This document shows, piece by piece, positions 51,701 to 59,162 of a stretch of DNA of 64,000 nucleotides. The first letter of the stretch is position 1. Each line of letters opens with the position of its first letter. The translations under genes and the position numbers were made by a program. The notes beneath the pieces were generated by a model that saw only the letters and a program-made list of their open reading frames with translations, was not told the DNA's origin and searched no databases. Origin of the DNA: Undaria pinnatifida (taxonomy: Eukaryota > Sar > Phaeophyceae > Laminariales > Alariaceae); the NCBI GenBank assembly GCA_012845835.1, contig JABAKD010000002.1:14653129-14717128 (forward strand). Reading direction: 5' to 3'.

Positions 51701-53502
51701 TATCGTTTCTTGCAACATCCCACCATTTGGGCATGTTTCCCCAGTAAAGTCCCACAGGGGTTACGTAAAGGACGTGACCACACCACACCGCCTTACGCTT
51801 GTGTTGTGCATTTTACTCTTGGCGTGTGACTCTAAGGTATGCTTCTGGTGGCACGACTGTTGAGCGGTACCAGTGTTTCCCCGCAACAACCTCCCATACG
51901 CCGCCGTCTTATCCTTTTTTTCTGTTGTGTTTCTGCGATTATCCGTCGGTTTTTGCTCGCGTGAGAGGAATGCATGTATCAAAATGCTGCCTATCCGTCG
52001 GTTGAGTTCACGTGAAGAAGACGTGTCCCTCAACCTACCTTTCCGTCGGTTGGTCTTGACGTGAAGACGAAGACATGTCCCCAAAAACTGTTTTTCCGAT
52101 GGCGTGTGGGGGAAAACGTGTCCCAAAAGGCTACTTTCTCGTCGGTTGTGTTCACGTAAAGAAGGCCTATCCGTCGGTTTGTGTCAATGTGAAGAGGAAG
52201 GCGGGTCCCAAAAGCCTGCTTGTCCACCTGTTGTATTCACATGAAGAGGAGGCGTGTCCCCAAATTTTGCTGTCAAAAGGCTACTTAACGATTTTCCCCC
52301 GCAACGTTTGCCGCGGTTGCCTTTCCCTTTATGTATAGGCATGAAAGAACGCCATGAGGAAATCCTCAACACCCAAACACACAAGGCAGCACCAGCGCTT
52401 AACCTCGCCCACCAAAGGAAAACCGGCAAACCCGAGAATGGTTTAGGAATTTTATTTCCCATCGCGGGGAAAATGGCAACTGTTCTGACGTTTGCTGAAT
52501 TGTCGACGCAATGCGTTGAATTTGATCGTTTTCTCGTGCATAGGGATTAGGCCGAGCCTTGCGGCATGTGCTGCGCTTCTGCTGCCTGTTTGCGTTGCAC
52601 GGGGACGTCAAGGACATCAGCTCCTCAGAGGTTACTGCACTCCATCAAGCTTTCCAAGATGAGATGAAGATCCTCATACCGGTTAGTAAAGAGTTTCTTC
52701 TCAGTCATCATGGATGTTAGCAAGGTTTGATCATTGAACGAAGACTTCTTGGACCGGAGCGTGCTTTAGTTCCGGCTGTAGCGAATCAGGGAGGTCATGA
52801 CCGCCTGGGAGGGATTATTGATTTTGAATATTGGTGTTCCGCACACAGAGTTCACGGAGTACTACCGCGCAACGCAGAAGAAAGACCAAAGTAGGGGCGT
52901 TATGCACGATGCGGCGCCGTGCGACTATGGCTTGACCCTGTTGAGACTCGTGTATATGCGATAGAGTAGACGCGATTACAAATGCAACAAGTGCGGTGTT
53001 ACCATAGTGTGAGCTTGCGGCATAGAGAAATACGTGGTATGATTGTGCATAATTGTGCAATACAACTCCTTATTGGAGTCCAACATGAAAAGCACCACCC
53101 CCTAACCTAGCAGCGCCAGATGCTTCGTGTGGCCAATGCTTTCGATTACTCGTCAAATTTAAGTCAAAGATCTTTGTAGGGCTGTAAGCTGCATGGCCCG
53201 GTTACGAGCCAATGCCACTTAGCCTGGATACTCCCTATCCACGCCGCATTTAGGTGTGGGAAATATAAGAAATACAGAGCATTTTTTTCAGATCGCAAAA
53301 GCCTGTCCTCCGAAACATCGATTGCGTCAACTTAGTCGTGGCATCATTTGCGGTATATTTCGCCTTTTTCGGCGCCGCCCCCATGTGGGCTCAAACTCCA
53401 ATCGTTGTTTCGTGACTCCCGCCTCAGGTGCTGGAGAGGCTTGCCAAGGAACTGGCCATGAGGCTGGATTTCAATGGACACTTCTCAGTGGAGGTTTTGT
53501 AG
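24360..53502 (+). CDS. TUBGCP4: Gamma-tubulin complex component 4 with lectin-like insertion, 16 exons
   Basis: Model: 24360-24788, 36883-37011, 37648-37783, 39532-39670, 40675-40798, 41706-41882, 43092-43258, 44617-44770, 45494-45945, 46623-46898, 48290-48475, 49512-49652, 50439-50535, 51228-51371, 52544-52681, 53428-53502 (2964 bp, 987 aa). All junctions are GT..AG with consistent phases. GCP4 is a Spc97/Spc98-family subunit of the gamma-tubulin ring complex that nucleates microtubules. Visible matches: MLHEVLLSLLGHPGSI at the N-terminus, the VLMNQCVSWLLHGLVVDP segment, FVGKVVRVL, ILKGLFLMGHGALFHSFFD, LEWPLHLILT, MAFFVTNLAFYLQVDVVE and the C-terminal MRLDFN. The protein is about 320 residues longer than animal GCP4 (about 667 aa). 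Most of the excess is a concanavalin A-like region at residues about 486-755, between the GRIP1 and GRIP2 halves. Introns run up to 12.1 kb. Confidence 0.93.
25440..26500. other. ORF-bearing remnant between the inverted modules
   Basis: Several short frames that are not shadows of host exons. One at 25512-25766 on the plus strand reads FLAAILANIGLRISQADLGL. Its upstream continuation appears in another frame (EGQKFEIPEDPSQ, from about 25440), which suggests a frameshift. Another is at 26048-26494 on the plus strand. No family assigned. Position between the two module copies suggests a decayed mobile element. Confidence 0.35.
26467..26735 (-). repeat. Inverted-repeat module, minus-strand copy with 63-codon ORF
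   Basis: Reverse complement of the module at 23484-23605, here with the frame open: 63 codons starting MSFNKIFDLTGGVYFYFYN (26658-26467). The upstream frame (ESPNYILDEDTHPVIGAIGV) ends in a TGA that overlaps the ATG, a compact arrangement more typical of viral or transposon genes than of this genome. No family identified; it is probably a remnant of a mobile element. Confidence 0.6.
26795..27375. repeat. Three diverged tandem copies with poly-G runs
   Basis: The block GTGCGCGGAAAC...GGGGACAAA...GGAATGCATCAGTTTAT occurs at about 26797, 27000 and 27304. Each is linked to a pure G run (26956-26974, 27130-27144, 27264-27283). Confidence 0.75.
27833..27905. repeat. Dispersed ~80-bp repeat, also at 49183-49265
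   Basis: Shared blocks CAGAAA-ACTGACCC, GGGTTT-TTATTTG and TTCTACGCTAACTT..ACGGCT, same orientation, in GCP4 introns 1 and 11. Confidence 0.6.
28270..29000. repeat. 43-bp palindromic unit array, first block
   Basis: Units such as CTATTGTCGTCGG...GGCTATCGAT repeat about every 43 bp between 28340 and 28810. The block opens with CACACCCTG...GACAATAG (about 28278). It has the same architecture as the array at 19.9-22.3 kb but a different spacer. It lies in intron 1 of GCP4. Confidence 0.75.
29098..30120. repeat. Related array with 86-bp higher-order unit
   Basis: Begins with CACACCCTGGACAATAG at about 29103, identical to the edge of the first-intron array of the neighbouring gene. From 29500 to 29735 the unit TTGTCCTGAACGATAGA...CGCGATAGACGTTGTTTG...GGTTGTCAA repeats about every 86 bp, twice 43. 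The rest is more diverged. Confidence 0.7.
30455..31085. repeat. 43-bp palindromic unit array, best conserved block
   Basis: Units of 43 bp, e.g. 30731-31015: CTATTGTCGACGACAATA (an imperfect palindrome around GTCGAC) followed by TCTATCGATAG and GACACCTTCCACAAT. The right end carries TTTTGTCCAGGATGTGG (about 31066), resembling the reverse complement of the CACACCCTGGACAA left edge. Confidence 0.85.
31198..32040. repeat. Three tandem ~300-bp copies
   Basis: Copies begin near 31198, 31496 and 31804. They share CCCCCATTCCTTGG, GAGTCGG...CTCTCCTTTGTT, AAACGGTCGGTTT and ACCGCCCTC. Copies 2 and 3 each carry a TACCTGGTA palindrome at the same place (31616, 31928) that copy 1 lacks. Confidence 0.75.
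32180..33720. other. Open, purine-rich stretch with 120-bp duplication; no gene recognised
   Basis: Both strands have long overlapping frames (minus 32581-33360; plus 33407-33676, which reads VVMFLAIYIVNQSAEIGRGA). A 120-bp unit starting TGGGGTACCAGCTC at 33042 is repeated at 33162, the second copy with a 3-bp insertion. Possibly a remnant of a mobile element; no domain seen. Confidence 0.4.
34390..34625. repeat. TACCCTCAA minisatellite
   Basis: Imperfect 9-12 bp units (ATACCCTCAACACCCTCAA type) in GCP4 intron 1. Confidence 0.85.
34655..35520. repeat. GGGTACCCGGGTACCC palindrome cluster with ~235-bp tandem duplication
   Basis: Many overlapping GGGTACCC and CCCGGG palindromes (34770-34805, 35160-35210, 35385-35455). 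Two copies of about 235 bp at about 35030-35260 and 35265-35490 both begin near GGCATGAGACA...CATTTTCATTTTGAAAAG and end in GGCCCAAATA-TCGGCGA-TATAAAGT. The same palindromes recur at 48967-49060 and 62385-62480. Confidence 0.8.
36883..37011 (+). CDS. TUBGCP4: GCP4 exon 2
   Basis: Encodes LPAVAEACVAV and LKGPQLLEILHERSHFGAPD, the GCP segment whose family pattern is GxQLLxxLxxxSxxGxP. Acceptor ttcggttccccag, donor GTGAGT, both phase 0. Confidence 0.92.
37648..37783 (+). CDS. TUBGCP4: GCP4 exon 3
   Basis: Encodes VLMNQCVSWLLHGLVVDP then NEFFVQ, the most recognisable motif of the GCP N-terminal half (QLxxWMLHGLLxDPxxEFFI). Acceptor tcttggttag; donor GTGAGA at 37784, phase 1. Confidence 0.95.
38300..38740 (+). 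repeat. Dispersed ~430-bp repeat, copy 1
   Basis: From GCCGGTGACCATGATGG through CTCCGCACAAGG, GTTACATAGTAATACCCAT, GAGCGGTTCTTGGAAGGATG and CACAAACTGAGTGCACCCC. Closely similar to 60070-60520. It lies in GCP4 intron 3. The open frame 38524-39219 over it is not conserved as protein between copies. Confidence 0.8.
39532..39670 (+). CDS. TUBGCP4: GCP4 exon 4
   Basis: An acidic linker, then EEWNSTYTVRLALVPTTFVP. This corresponds to the W-x-x-x-x-L-x-x-x-x-L-P-x-x-[IV]-P segment before AEKILFVG in GCP4. It starts phase 1 after gacggtttag and ends phase 2 at GTAGGA. Confidence 0.88.
39671..39890. repeat. CTACTGCTA trinucleotide tract after GCP4 exon 4
   Basis: Imperfect CTA/CTG/ACT repeat starting within about 10 bp of the donor site of exon 4. 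Confidence 0.85.
40675..40798 (+). CDS. TUBGCP4: GCP4 exon 5
   Basis: Encodes LAQKMLFVGKVVRVL, the AEKILFVGxxVxxL motif. The split Arg codon joins exon 4. The tail after this motif is variable. Donor GTGAGC at 40799, phase 0. Confidence 0.92.
41706..41882 (+). CDS. TUBGCP4: GCP4 exon 6
   Basis: A Gly-rich start, then EVLELTQRWSDLCDRESF and VERAVHE, matching the F-x-x-x-L-x-x-L-x-x-x-x-x-F segment before the long helix of the GRIP1 domain. The donor GTGACA at 41883 was chosen because the join with exon 7 then aligns without a gap. Acceptor cttattaatag, phase 0. Confidence 0.82.
43092..43258 (+). CDS. TUBGCP4: GCP4 exon 7
   Basis: Encodes LYRLLVN then ILKGLFLMGHGALFHSFFD, the hallmark K-x-x-x-L-L-G-x-G-x-L-F-x-x-F-x-D of gamma-tubulin complex proteins. 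Acceptor catgctgcag; donor GTGCGA at 43259, phase 2. Confidence 0.95.
43290..43885. repeat. Cluster of simple repeats in GCP4 intron 7
   Basis: GATTATGACCT units (43290-43470), GAGT units (43545-43635) and a clean TACTG pentamer array (43811-43885), all within 630 bp of the exon 7 donor. Confidence 0.9.
44008..44132. repeat. ACAATACACAAC repeat
   Basis: Head-to-tail ACAATACACA and ACGATACACA units in GCP4 intron 7. Confidence 0.9.
44617..44770 (+). CDS. TUBGCP4: GCP4 exon 8
   Basis: The split Arg codon joins exon 7. It encodes AVLDLNMWLAAAAEDNEGG and the end of the first GCP half. Acceptor gcttcgcag, donor GTACGA at 44771, phase 0. Confidence 0.85.
45095..45425. repeat. GGTGGCACACCAACG 15-bp minisatellite
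   Basis: Diverged 15-bp units with a longer duplication (CCCCGTGACTAAATTAA at 45082 and 45233), ending 70 bp before the acceptor of lectin-like exon 9. Confidence 0.85.
45494..45945 (+). CDS. TUBGCP4: GCP4 exon 9: first half of the lectin-like insertion
   Basis: Residues 486-635. Contains GSLWYTSDRELPRGFMSSV, then WGSVSLVIHNHRPSLAAGG and VPNSLSVRLEP. Order and spacing match the first strands of legume-lectin/L-type lectin domains: an aromatic-Y site, GFxxxFxF, GxxxVIxN, then NSLxVxxD. A Pro-rich loop (about 520-545) and a Gly/Glu-rich loop (about 600-620) are extra. Acceptor taaccgtgcag, phase 0; donor GTGTAA at 45946, phase 2. Confidence 0.82.
46623..46898 (+). CDS. TUBGCP4: GCP4 exon 10: second half of the lectin-like insertion
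   Basis: Contains GLSLGHVNYLAVDYALGEV, RLRVFVNDP and AVLSVAVDLWALIEMGG. These resemble the paired strands HxVxVxYD, LxVxVDD and LxVxVDLxxxL of concanavalin A-like domains. An acidic and basic loop separates the first two. The exact acceptor (46621-46622) is inferred from phase; an upstream acceptor at 46572-46573 has the wrong phase. Confidence 0.78.
46925..47420. repeat. GTTACT tract and AATACTATC 9-mer array
   Basis: GTTACTACT-type trinucleotides (46925-47095), then fifteen or more AATACTATC units (47276-47420), in GCP4 intron 10. Confidence 0.9.
48290..48475 (+). CDS. TUBGCP4: GCP4 exon 11: end of insertion and return to GCP
   Basis: ARIPQNAATSSAVFVQWEF fits the final GFTAATGxxxxxxxIxSWxF strand of L-type lectins. 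The exon then returns to GCP4 with SWNGLCLDYR, just before the EWPL motif. Acceptor tcatctcag, phase 2. An internal GTAAGA (48378) could be an alternative donor, but the frame stays open past it. Confidence 0.86.
48478..48690. repeat. GGGATGGAT and GACATGAT repeats
   Basis: Starts 3 bp after the exon 11 donor. Confidence 0.9.
49512..49652 (+). CDS. TUBGCP4: GCP4 exon 12
   Basis: Encodes LEWPLHLILTRETMHIYN, RLFRLLASVKRASLELE and W-x-x-x-M-Q-R, the start of the gamma-tubulin-binding half (GRIP2). Acceptor gcgatgtgcag, donor GTGAGT, phase 2. Confidence 0.96.
50439..50535 (+). CDS. TUBGCP4: GCP4 exon 13
   Basis: Encodes LWMLRARMAFFVTNLAFYLQ, the W-x-L-R-x-x-M-x-F-x-V-x-N-L-x-x-Y-L-Q signature of GCP4. 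Acceptor gcgtctgtag, donor GTAAGC. Confidence 0.95.
51228..51371 (+). CDS. TUBGCP4: GCP4 exon 14
   Basis: Encodes VDVVEAAHTVLKAKLETVRD and AHQDMLSTLRAKFYL, matching VDVLExxFxxLxxxI and the AHxxFLxxLxxxxFL segment. Acceptor gtctgtgtag, donor GTGCAG at 51372, phase 0. Confidence 0.93.
51478..52262. repeat. 86-bp tandem duplication and CCGTCGGTT minisatellite in GCP4 intron 14
   Basis: Two 86-bp units (51480-51563, 51566-51648) share GAAATGGTCGTTCAACTCC and CATTCATGACAGCCTTG. From 51935 to 52262, units with CCGTCGGTT...CACGTGAAGA...GTGTCCC repeat about every 50-60 bp. Confidence 0.8.
52544..52681 (+). CDS. TUBGCP4: GCP4 exon 15
   Basis: Encodes LRHVLRFCCLFALHG and VTALHQAFQDEMKILIP. The helix with F-C-x-L-F corresponds to the L-x-x-C-x-x-F-C helix of GCP4. 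Acceptor ttctcgtgcatag, donor GTTAGT at 52682, phase 0. Confidence 0.88.
53428..53502 (+). CDS. TUBGCP4: GCP4 exon 16 (C-terminus)
   Basis: 24 codons and a TAG stop. The AMRLDFNGHFS motif matches the family ending L-x-x-R-L-D-[FY]-N-x-[FY]-[FY]. The extended C-tail of animal GCP4 is absent. Acceptor gactcccgcctcag, phase 0. Confidence 0.93.
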   Translation: MLERLAKELAMRLDFNGHFSVEVL

Positions 53503-56500
53503 TTCATGGTGGACGCCGGTGTAGGTCATGGTAGACGCTGGAGTCGCAAACGCAACAGACCGATAACGGCGACCTGCATCTCCACCTCCCACCTCCACCT
53601 TCGCTCTTCTAGTGTTCAGCTTTGCAGTTTGCCCTACAAGGTTACTTGGACGTTGACGTTGCAATAGACCGATCGCTGTGTAGGTACCTCGGTTGCCAGT
53701 TTGATCAGTAGCGGTGCTAAGCACATCGAGAGGCTTGTGAGAAGATTGGTCGAAACCAGGCACAGCATTGTCTACACCCGTTCCTGGTAAACTATACCAG
53801 TACCTGGTAATGCGTACGACCTGGTGCCGATGTGACAAAATTGTTGTCGAATTTTACCGATTTTTGCCCTTTGGCTGTGGTACTAGTGTTCGAGACACGG
53901 AAGAGATTCCGACAAACGGTGCATTTTTTCCTGCTTCTAGAACCGTATGGCGCAAGGCATCCCGTGTACCCGCTCCAAGAGATTCGTTGGATGCGGGTGT
54001 CGATAAGTGGAGTTATGTTTCCCGGATGATTGCTGAGTGTACGTATAAAGTTCGCTCAAGTTAAGCTGGCAAGTAAACAGCGACATTCGAAAGAAAACGC
54101 GGGAACGTTTGCATGATAGAAGCACAACAATATCACTGTTCCAAGACAAGATTGCCTACCGAGCTTTGTGAATGAGAAACCGTCTGCTCCGCTTCTACAG
54201 TCGGCGGCGGATGGAAGCAGTTGCGGCCTCCACCGCCAACCCCATGGTTGTATAGTTGTTGTACAGTGGTGACGTTAACCCTATAATTTAATACCCTTAT
54301 TACTTTTCAGCAACTATCCAAACACTGCGTTGGGGGTTGGCATGCCAGCCTACCTGCATTAGAGTGTTGTAGGCCAGGCTAAGGAGACATCCGTTACCTA
54401 GACTTGTTGTTCTTATTGTTGTTGTTGTTCTTGCTGTTGTTGTGTTCGAGTGAGGGTGACGGGTGAAGAGTGACACCAAGCGTCCGACGCGGGCCGTTTC
54501 GCCCTGTACAAAACCCGCTCCTATGGTGTTGATGGCTCACGCTCTATGGCGGTTAGACATAATCGAGGTGCTACTACTGTAGTTCCACAACGCCCTTCGC
54601 GACTGCTGTTCTCACATTAACTCGCCATCGCCATCGCCATCACCATCGCCATCATCACCACCATCACCATATTCAATCCCGTGGTTACTGCACGGGCTCC
54701 AGTCACTCTCGAGTCGAAGGATACCTCATGGAAAACATAAACGTCACAGCCGGCCAAGCCATGCTCGGCGCTATCTCTGACTCCGCGCCCCCGCTCTCTT
54801 GCCACGGACGCTGATCTCACAGCGACACGATTTATTGTCCAAGTCGGTGACCACCGAAACGTCGCCAAAGTGAAGCCCTAGTGAGTATGCAGATGCTTTA
54901 CAGCCTAAAGCAGTAGTGTTGATAGTAGGTTTCCCTCTGGGCGGCGTAAAAGTCTGTAAAAATGTGCACTTTTTATTTTGGCATGATGTTCTCCGGCGGC
55001 CGAGGGTTTTTTCCCGCGCTTTTCGCTGCGGGGCAAGCAAGAGGGGCGTATGTATATTACGATACATGTCTGGGTCCCGGCCGAGCTCCGTGGCGGTTCT
55101 CTGAGCATTCAACGTCGTTGAGCTGGCTCGTTTTGTCAAGGGGTTGTGTTGTGTTCCGTCTCGCTGAGGCGACCAGGTGCCTGGAAAACCCCACATTGTT
55201 TTTGTTCTTTGGCTCGCTCTAATTATATTCTCACATTTTGTAATCGCCCGCCAAGCAGTCCAATTGTTCCCCTCAACAGCACAGCAGCAGCTACAGCAGC
55301 AACCGCAGCAGCAGTACACATCGATCATCTGCCGAACGTCATAGTCTATATGTATAGCTGTTGCATCTAACCCTTTGGTGTACGCCTCGCACCGAGCACT
55401 TCACAGACTTCGCCCGACAAAATTGCTGCCTCCGTCCGTCTTTTTGGAGACTGCTACGTTGTTTCTCACGTTACTATCCACCCACCTGAGTGAGTGGCAT
55501 TCGCACCGGGCACAACCCACTCAGCGTGCCTCCGACTGACTCCCTGGGCGGTCTCGTAGTCGTCGCAACTTTCATATTGCGTACCGGTAATAATATCAAT
55601 CCCCTGACACGAAAGACGGATAGCGTGAAATTGTAGATGAACAAGTTTCTAGGAAGAATGTTGACCATAAGAAACGCGGCGGCACTACAAAACAGGCGCT
55701 CAGCACTACATACAGCATTGCTCAATCGAACACACATCGTCGGACAACATACCAGGTATAAGCAGCCTACGGCAGCAGAAACTCACACATATTATTGGGA
55801 TGCCTGTGTTCCGTCTTTTCGGCTTGCGACGCTCCCAGGGTATCAAGTCAATGTTGACAACCATATCTCGAAGGGGAAGGAACCTTGTATGCGATGCGAT
55901 GTTAAGCGCACATCGATTGTGCGTCGTACGTACGTGTTGTGTATAAAAAATGTTTCCTTCGTACGCATTTAATTTATTGTTCCATTTTTTACTTCCTTTC
56001 TTTGTTTTTCCTTCCACACTCAAGATGCATTGGAGGCTAGTGACAATGCACTACAAACTATTATAGTCTATAAACCTACTAACCTACTGGGCCCCGCTCG
56101 ATCGGTAAGCTGGCCGTACTTTTTGGCTGAACAGTAGTTTCAGGACTACGGGGATCCCCAACCTACCCACAATCAGCGGGATTTCGATATTATTTTTGCA
56201 ATAGTTTTCGTTGAATACCTAGGCCATGGATTTGTTCACCGTGTACGTACAAGTGGCGCCTTTTTGTTATCCAATAAACCATTTTTTGGGGGGTATAAGA
56301 TGGGTTAGGATGGGTTAACAGTAGGAGATGAGTAAATTAGGTACAGCTAGTTATACTCAAGCGAAGAGACTCAGACGAAAAGGTGCATCATGATGTGATG
56401 ATGCCATCTCTATCGTAGCGTGCGTCGCATCTATTATTCTATTGGTATTATTCTAGTAGAACCAGTCTGACAAAAAATATAGGGGCAATTTTTACGTTTT

Positions 56501-56584
56501 GCGGCGTATCTTGTGTTGTTTAATGTTTTTTTAGACCCCGTTTTTTAATACGTATTCGTGGATATCACTGGAACTCCCAAATCC
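53503..56584. other. Intergenic: GCP4 3' flank; no gene seen
   Basis: Short frames only. A GCCATC hexamer repeat at 54624-54672 and the dispersed 100-bp repeat at 55793 are the only structured features. Confidence 0.55.
55793..55895. repeat. Dispersed ~100-bp repeat, copy 2
   Basis: Same order of blocks as 23099-23199 in the same orientation. The minus strand of both reads a short basic peptide (KRxNTGxP), so it could be a fragment of a mobile-element ORF. Confidence 0.65.
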
Positions 56585-57012
56585 GCATGTGGTGGAAAAA
56601 CGAGTTTAGAAGGGAATAACTCGAGTAGCCTTTGTTGTTCAACATTTTTAGTCTACTTCCTCACAATGGCGTCGCAGACAGGATGTGAGATTATGAACAG
56701 TTAGGTCGCTGGTTCGATTCTCACCGTCTTTCCCAGGCAAAGAAAAAAGAAAAGGGATTTTCTCACGTTCAAGAACCTGTAAAAACTCAACCACTTGAAA
56801 AACAACGATGAGAGCAATGTATAGGATCATTGCAAGTCACTCCAATCCCGAAAAAGTCGCATTGGATACTGGGTACCTCATCGGAGTTCCTGACATAATC
56901 TGGGAAATATGTCAGGTTTAGTGGGTAGAATGTGGTGGAATAACGAGTTTAGAAGGAAATAACTCGAGTAGCATTTATTTGTTGTTCAACATTTTTAGTC
57001 TACTTCTTCACA
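56585..57012. repeat. 80-bp direct repeats upstream of the transposase remnant
   Basis: ATGTGGTGGAA-AACGAGTTTAGAAGG...ATAACTCGAGTAGC...TTGTTGTTCAACATTTTTAG occurs at about 56586-56655 and 56931-57000. A tRNA-like remnant lies between them. Confidence 0.75.
56664..56740 (+). repeat. tRNA-like remnant (SINE head), plus copy
   Basis: AATGGCGTCGCAGACAGG followed by GGTCGCTGGTTCGATTCTCACC: an A-box-like and a B-box-like element at tRNA spacing. A related copy lies on the minus strand at 59042-59102. No closed acceptor stem. Confidence 0.5.
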
Positions 57013-57125
57013 CGCAGTTTTTTCCAAAAGGCCAACATCACACCCACCCTCGAGCCGCCACACCAACCAGCAAACGGAGCTCGCGCGCGGCAATCGCCGG
57101 TTGACACCCTTCTCATCTTGTGCTC

Positions 57126-57645
57126 GAGATGCCAGTTTCTGGAGGTGTTCGCGAGATCGTGCCACGAAACAATCTGAGCGAAAAAATTCGGCACCGCTTG
57201 ATTGAGCACTTACTTGCTTTCGGGCAGCAAACAAGGCCAACTGGGCGAGGGCGACCTCACTCGAGCTGCACAAAAGTTTGCATGCTCCCGCAAGCAGGTC
57301 TATGCAGTGTGGTCGCGCTACTCGCAGCAGAGGAATGACGGTGTCGTCGACATCAACCTGCGCAATGGCCGTGGTGGAAGGTCTGGCAGAAAACGCATCG
57401 ATACCGACAAAAATGCAAAGAGGCCCTGAAAGAGGTACCACCACTCACTGCAAAACCGGACCACCCAGAGAGCTGCTGCAAGGCAGCTCGGCATATCACA
57501 GCAGACACTCCACAACAACCTCAAGCACCTTGGGATACGTGCGGCGTCTCGGTTCCTCAAGCCGATCTCGCGTGCCTTGCCGTGCAGCGAGGAGGCGTGG
57601 GTCAAGGCTCAGGAAGCCGCGGGTGGGGCGGGAGGAGAGTGAGGG
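57126..57645 (+). pseudogene. Broken Tc1/mariner-like transposase, N-terminal part
   Basis: Three reading frames in succession carry one transposase-like protein. Frame 1 from 57126 has NLSEKIRHRLIEHLL. After a shift near 57215 comes GDLTRAAQKFACSRKQVYAVW with NLRNGRGGRSGRKRI. After a shift near 57425 come AARQLGISQQTLHNNLKHLG and SRFLKPISRAL. Two helix-turn-helix units joined by a GRGGR-type linker, then the second HTH leading to a RxLKP segment, are the DNA-binding half of mariner-like transposases of algae and oomycetes. The DDE catalytic half is missing, replaced by GGGAGGAGAGTGAGGG-type repeats after 57620. Confidence 0.65.
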
Positions 57646-58284
57646 GGGATGCGTGGCGGAGGAGAGTGAGGGGGGGTGCGCGGCGAGTACTCGTACGATG
57701 ACGGAGGTGCCTGCCAGTGGTTTTAACCACTGCTGTAGCTGGTAGATGGTGAAAGTACTGCCGTAACCTGTGCTGGTGTGTCCCCGTCGCGGTGCACGCC
57801 GTTAACGGGTTGTGTGGTGGCGCGTGTCACCGTTTGCGGGTGACGCGCTGAGTTGATGAAAAAAAAACAGAAAACATTTTTTTGGGAAAAGTGAAAGAAA
57901 CGGGGATGGTACCCAGGCATCCCCTGGCCACCCCGGGTATTTTTTTCAACCTCCCCCCCCCGAGAATGCATAATAATGCATCATGATGCTTTTTAAACGC
58001 TAGTATCGTGTGTTACGGCTGTATGCGCAATTCCCCTTATTTTTTTTGTCTTAAAATTGATTGCCCTTATATTTTGTCAGACTGGTATAGACTTACTTAC
58101 GAATACCTTTGTGCTGAAAGCGCTTGGTTGGTGCTTCCCTGACATCTCCGAGGTCGGACGGTCCAGCTTATTCCTTGCGGAACGGTTCAGCTTTTCTTTC
58201 ATTTCTTTCTCCACCTTATTAAGTTATTATATTTTTTTGTTACAAATATATACCATGGTATCGATTTTGGGGGGGGGATCACTT

Positions 58285-58790
58285 TTTATTTTCCGATGAC
58301 ACCCACCCAGATTCGAACCACCGAAGAAAAAGCTTCGTATAAGCGGACAGTCTATCTACAAGACCACAACGTCACATTGATATCTATTTTATTTTTGCAA
58401 ATCAAGTTTATAAATAAATACCAGGCATCGATTGTTCATGAGGATCATTTTTTTTTTCCGATGACACCCGGATTCGAACCAGCGAAGGCCAGTATTGTAG
58501 ACGGAGAGTCTATCTACTAGAAGACCACATTATTAGTATCACAGCAGCAAGCAGTGGTATCTACCAGTATTATTTTTTTACAAATATATACTCCGGGGTA
58601 TCAATTTTTTCATGAGCATTTTTTTTCCATATGACCCCTGGATCCAACCAACGAATACCAGGGTTTTTATAAGCGGACAGTCTATCTACTAGAACACCAC
58701 AAAGTCACATTGATATCTATTAATTTTTTCATGAGGATCATTTTTTTTCCCCGATGACACCGGGGTTGGAACAAACGAGAAACCCTTGAG
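58285..58790 (-). repeat. Tandem tRNA-derived SINE-like copies
   Basis: Read on the minus strand, copies at about 58290-58390, 58456-58535, 58626-58718 and a partial at 58741-58790 carry GGTTCGAATC (box B/T-arm), an anticodon-arm-like stretch with GTCCGCTTAT and a D-arm-like TCTAGTAGATAGACT. Each is followed by TGTCATCGG and an A-run. Acceptor stems do not pair, so these are not functional tRNAs. Confidence 0.6.
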
Positions 58791-58805
58791 GCTTATAGTA
58801 CATTG

Positions 58806-59162
58806 TTAAGGTATTAGTGGGGTACTAGTCTGTTCGACCACTTGCAAAAGGTTGACCAACAATAGCTTACCCAAACTATTAATAAGCTTTATCACACTCT
58901 TCCCCCCTGAAACGGCGGGATAGCAGGTCGGCCGGACATACGGGCGGACCTGTCAATATCCAAGCGATTTCATTTCCTGGGTATACCGGGGAGAGTATTT
59001 TTTAAGTTCGACATGGGGAAAGTCTGAAAATGTTTGTCATGTGGATGGTGGGATTTGAACCCACTACCCAAAAAAAACATGGTCTGTCGACGACGCCATT
59101 TATCAAGGTATTAGTGGGGTATTAGTCTGTTTGACGAATTGCAAAAGGTTAACCTATAACTT
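58806..59162. repeat. 55-bp direct repeat pair
   Basis: AAGGTATTAGTGGGGTA-TAGTCTGTT..GA..A-TTGCAAAAGGTT at about 58808-58856 and 59106-59154. The pair brackets 250 bp that include the tRNA-like remnant at 59042. Confidence 0.7.
59042..59102 (-). repeat. tRNA-like remnant (SINE head), minus copy
   Basis: AATGGCGTCGTCGACAGACC, a T run, then GTGGGTTCAAATCCCACCATCC. The T-arm pairs well but the acceptor stem does not, so a working tRNA is unlikely. Confidence 0.5.

Noticed and set aside
58285-59102. Functional tRNA genes
   Set aside because: T-arm and D-arm-like boxes are present, but acceptor stems do not pair and copies differ in the anticodon region. Treated as SINE-like remnants.
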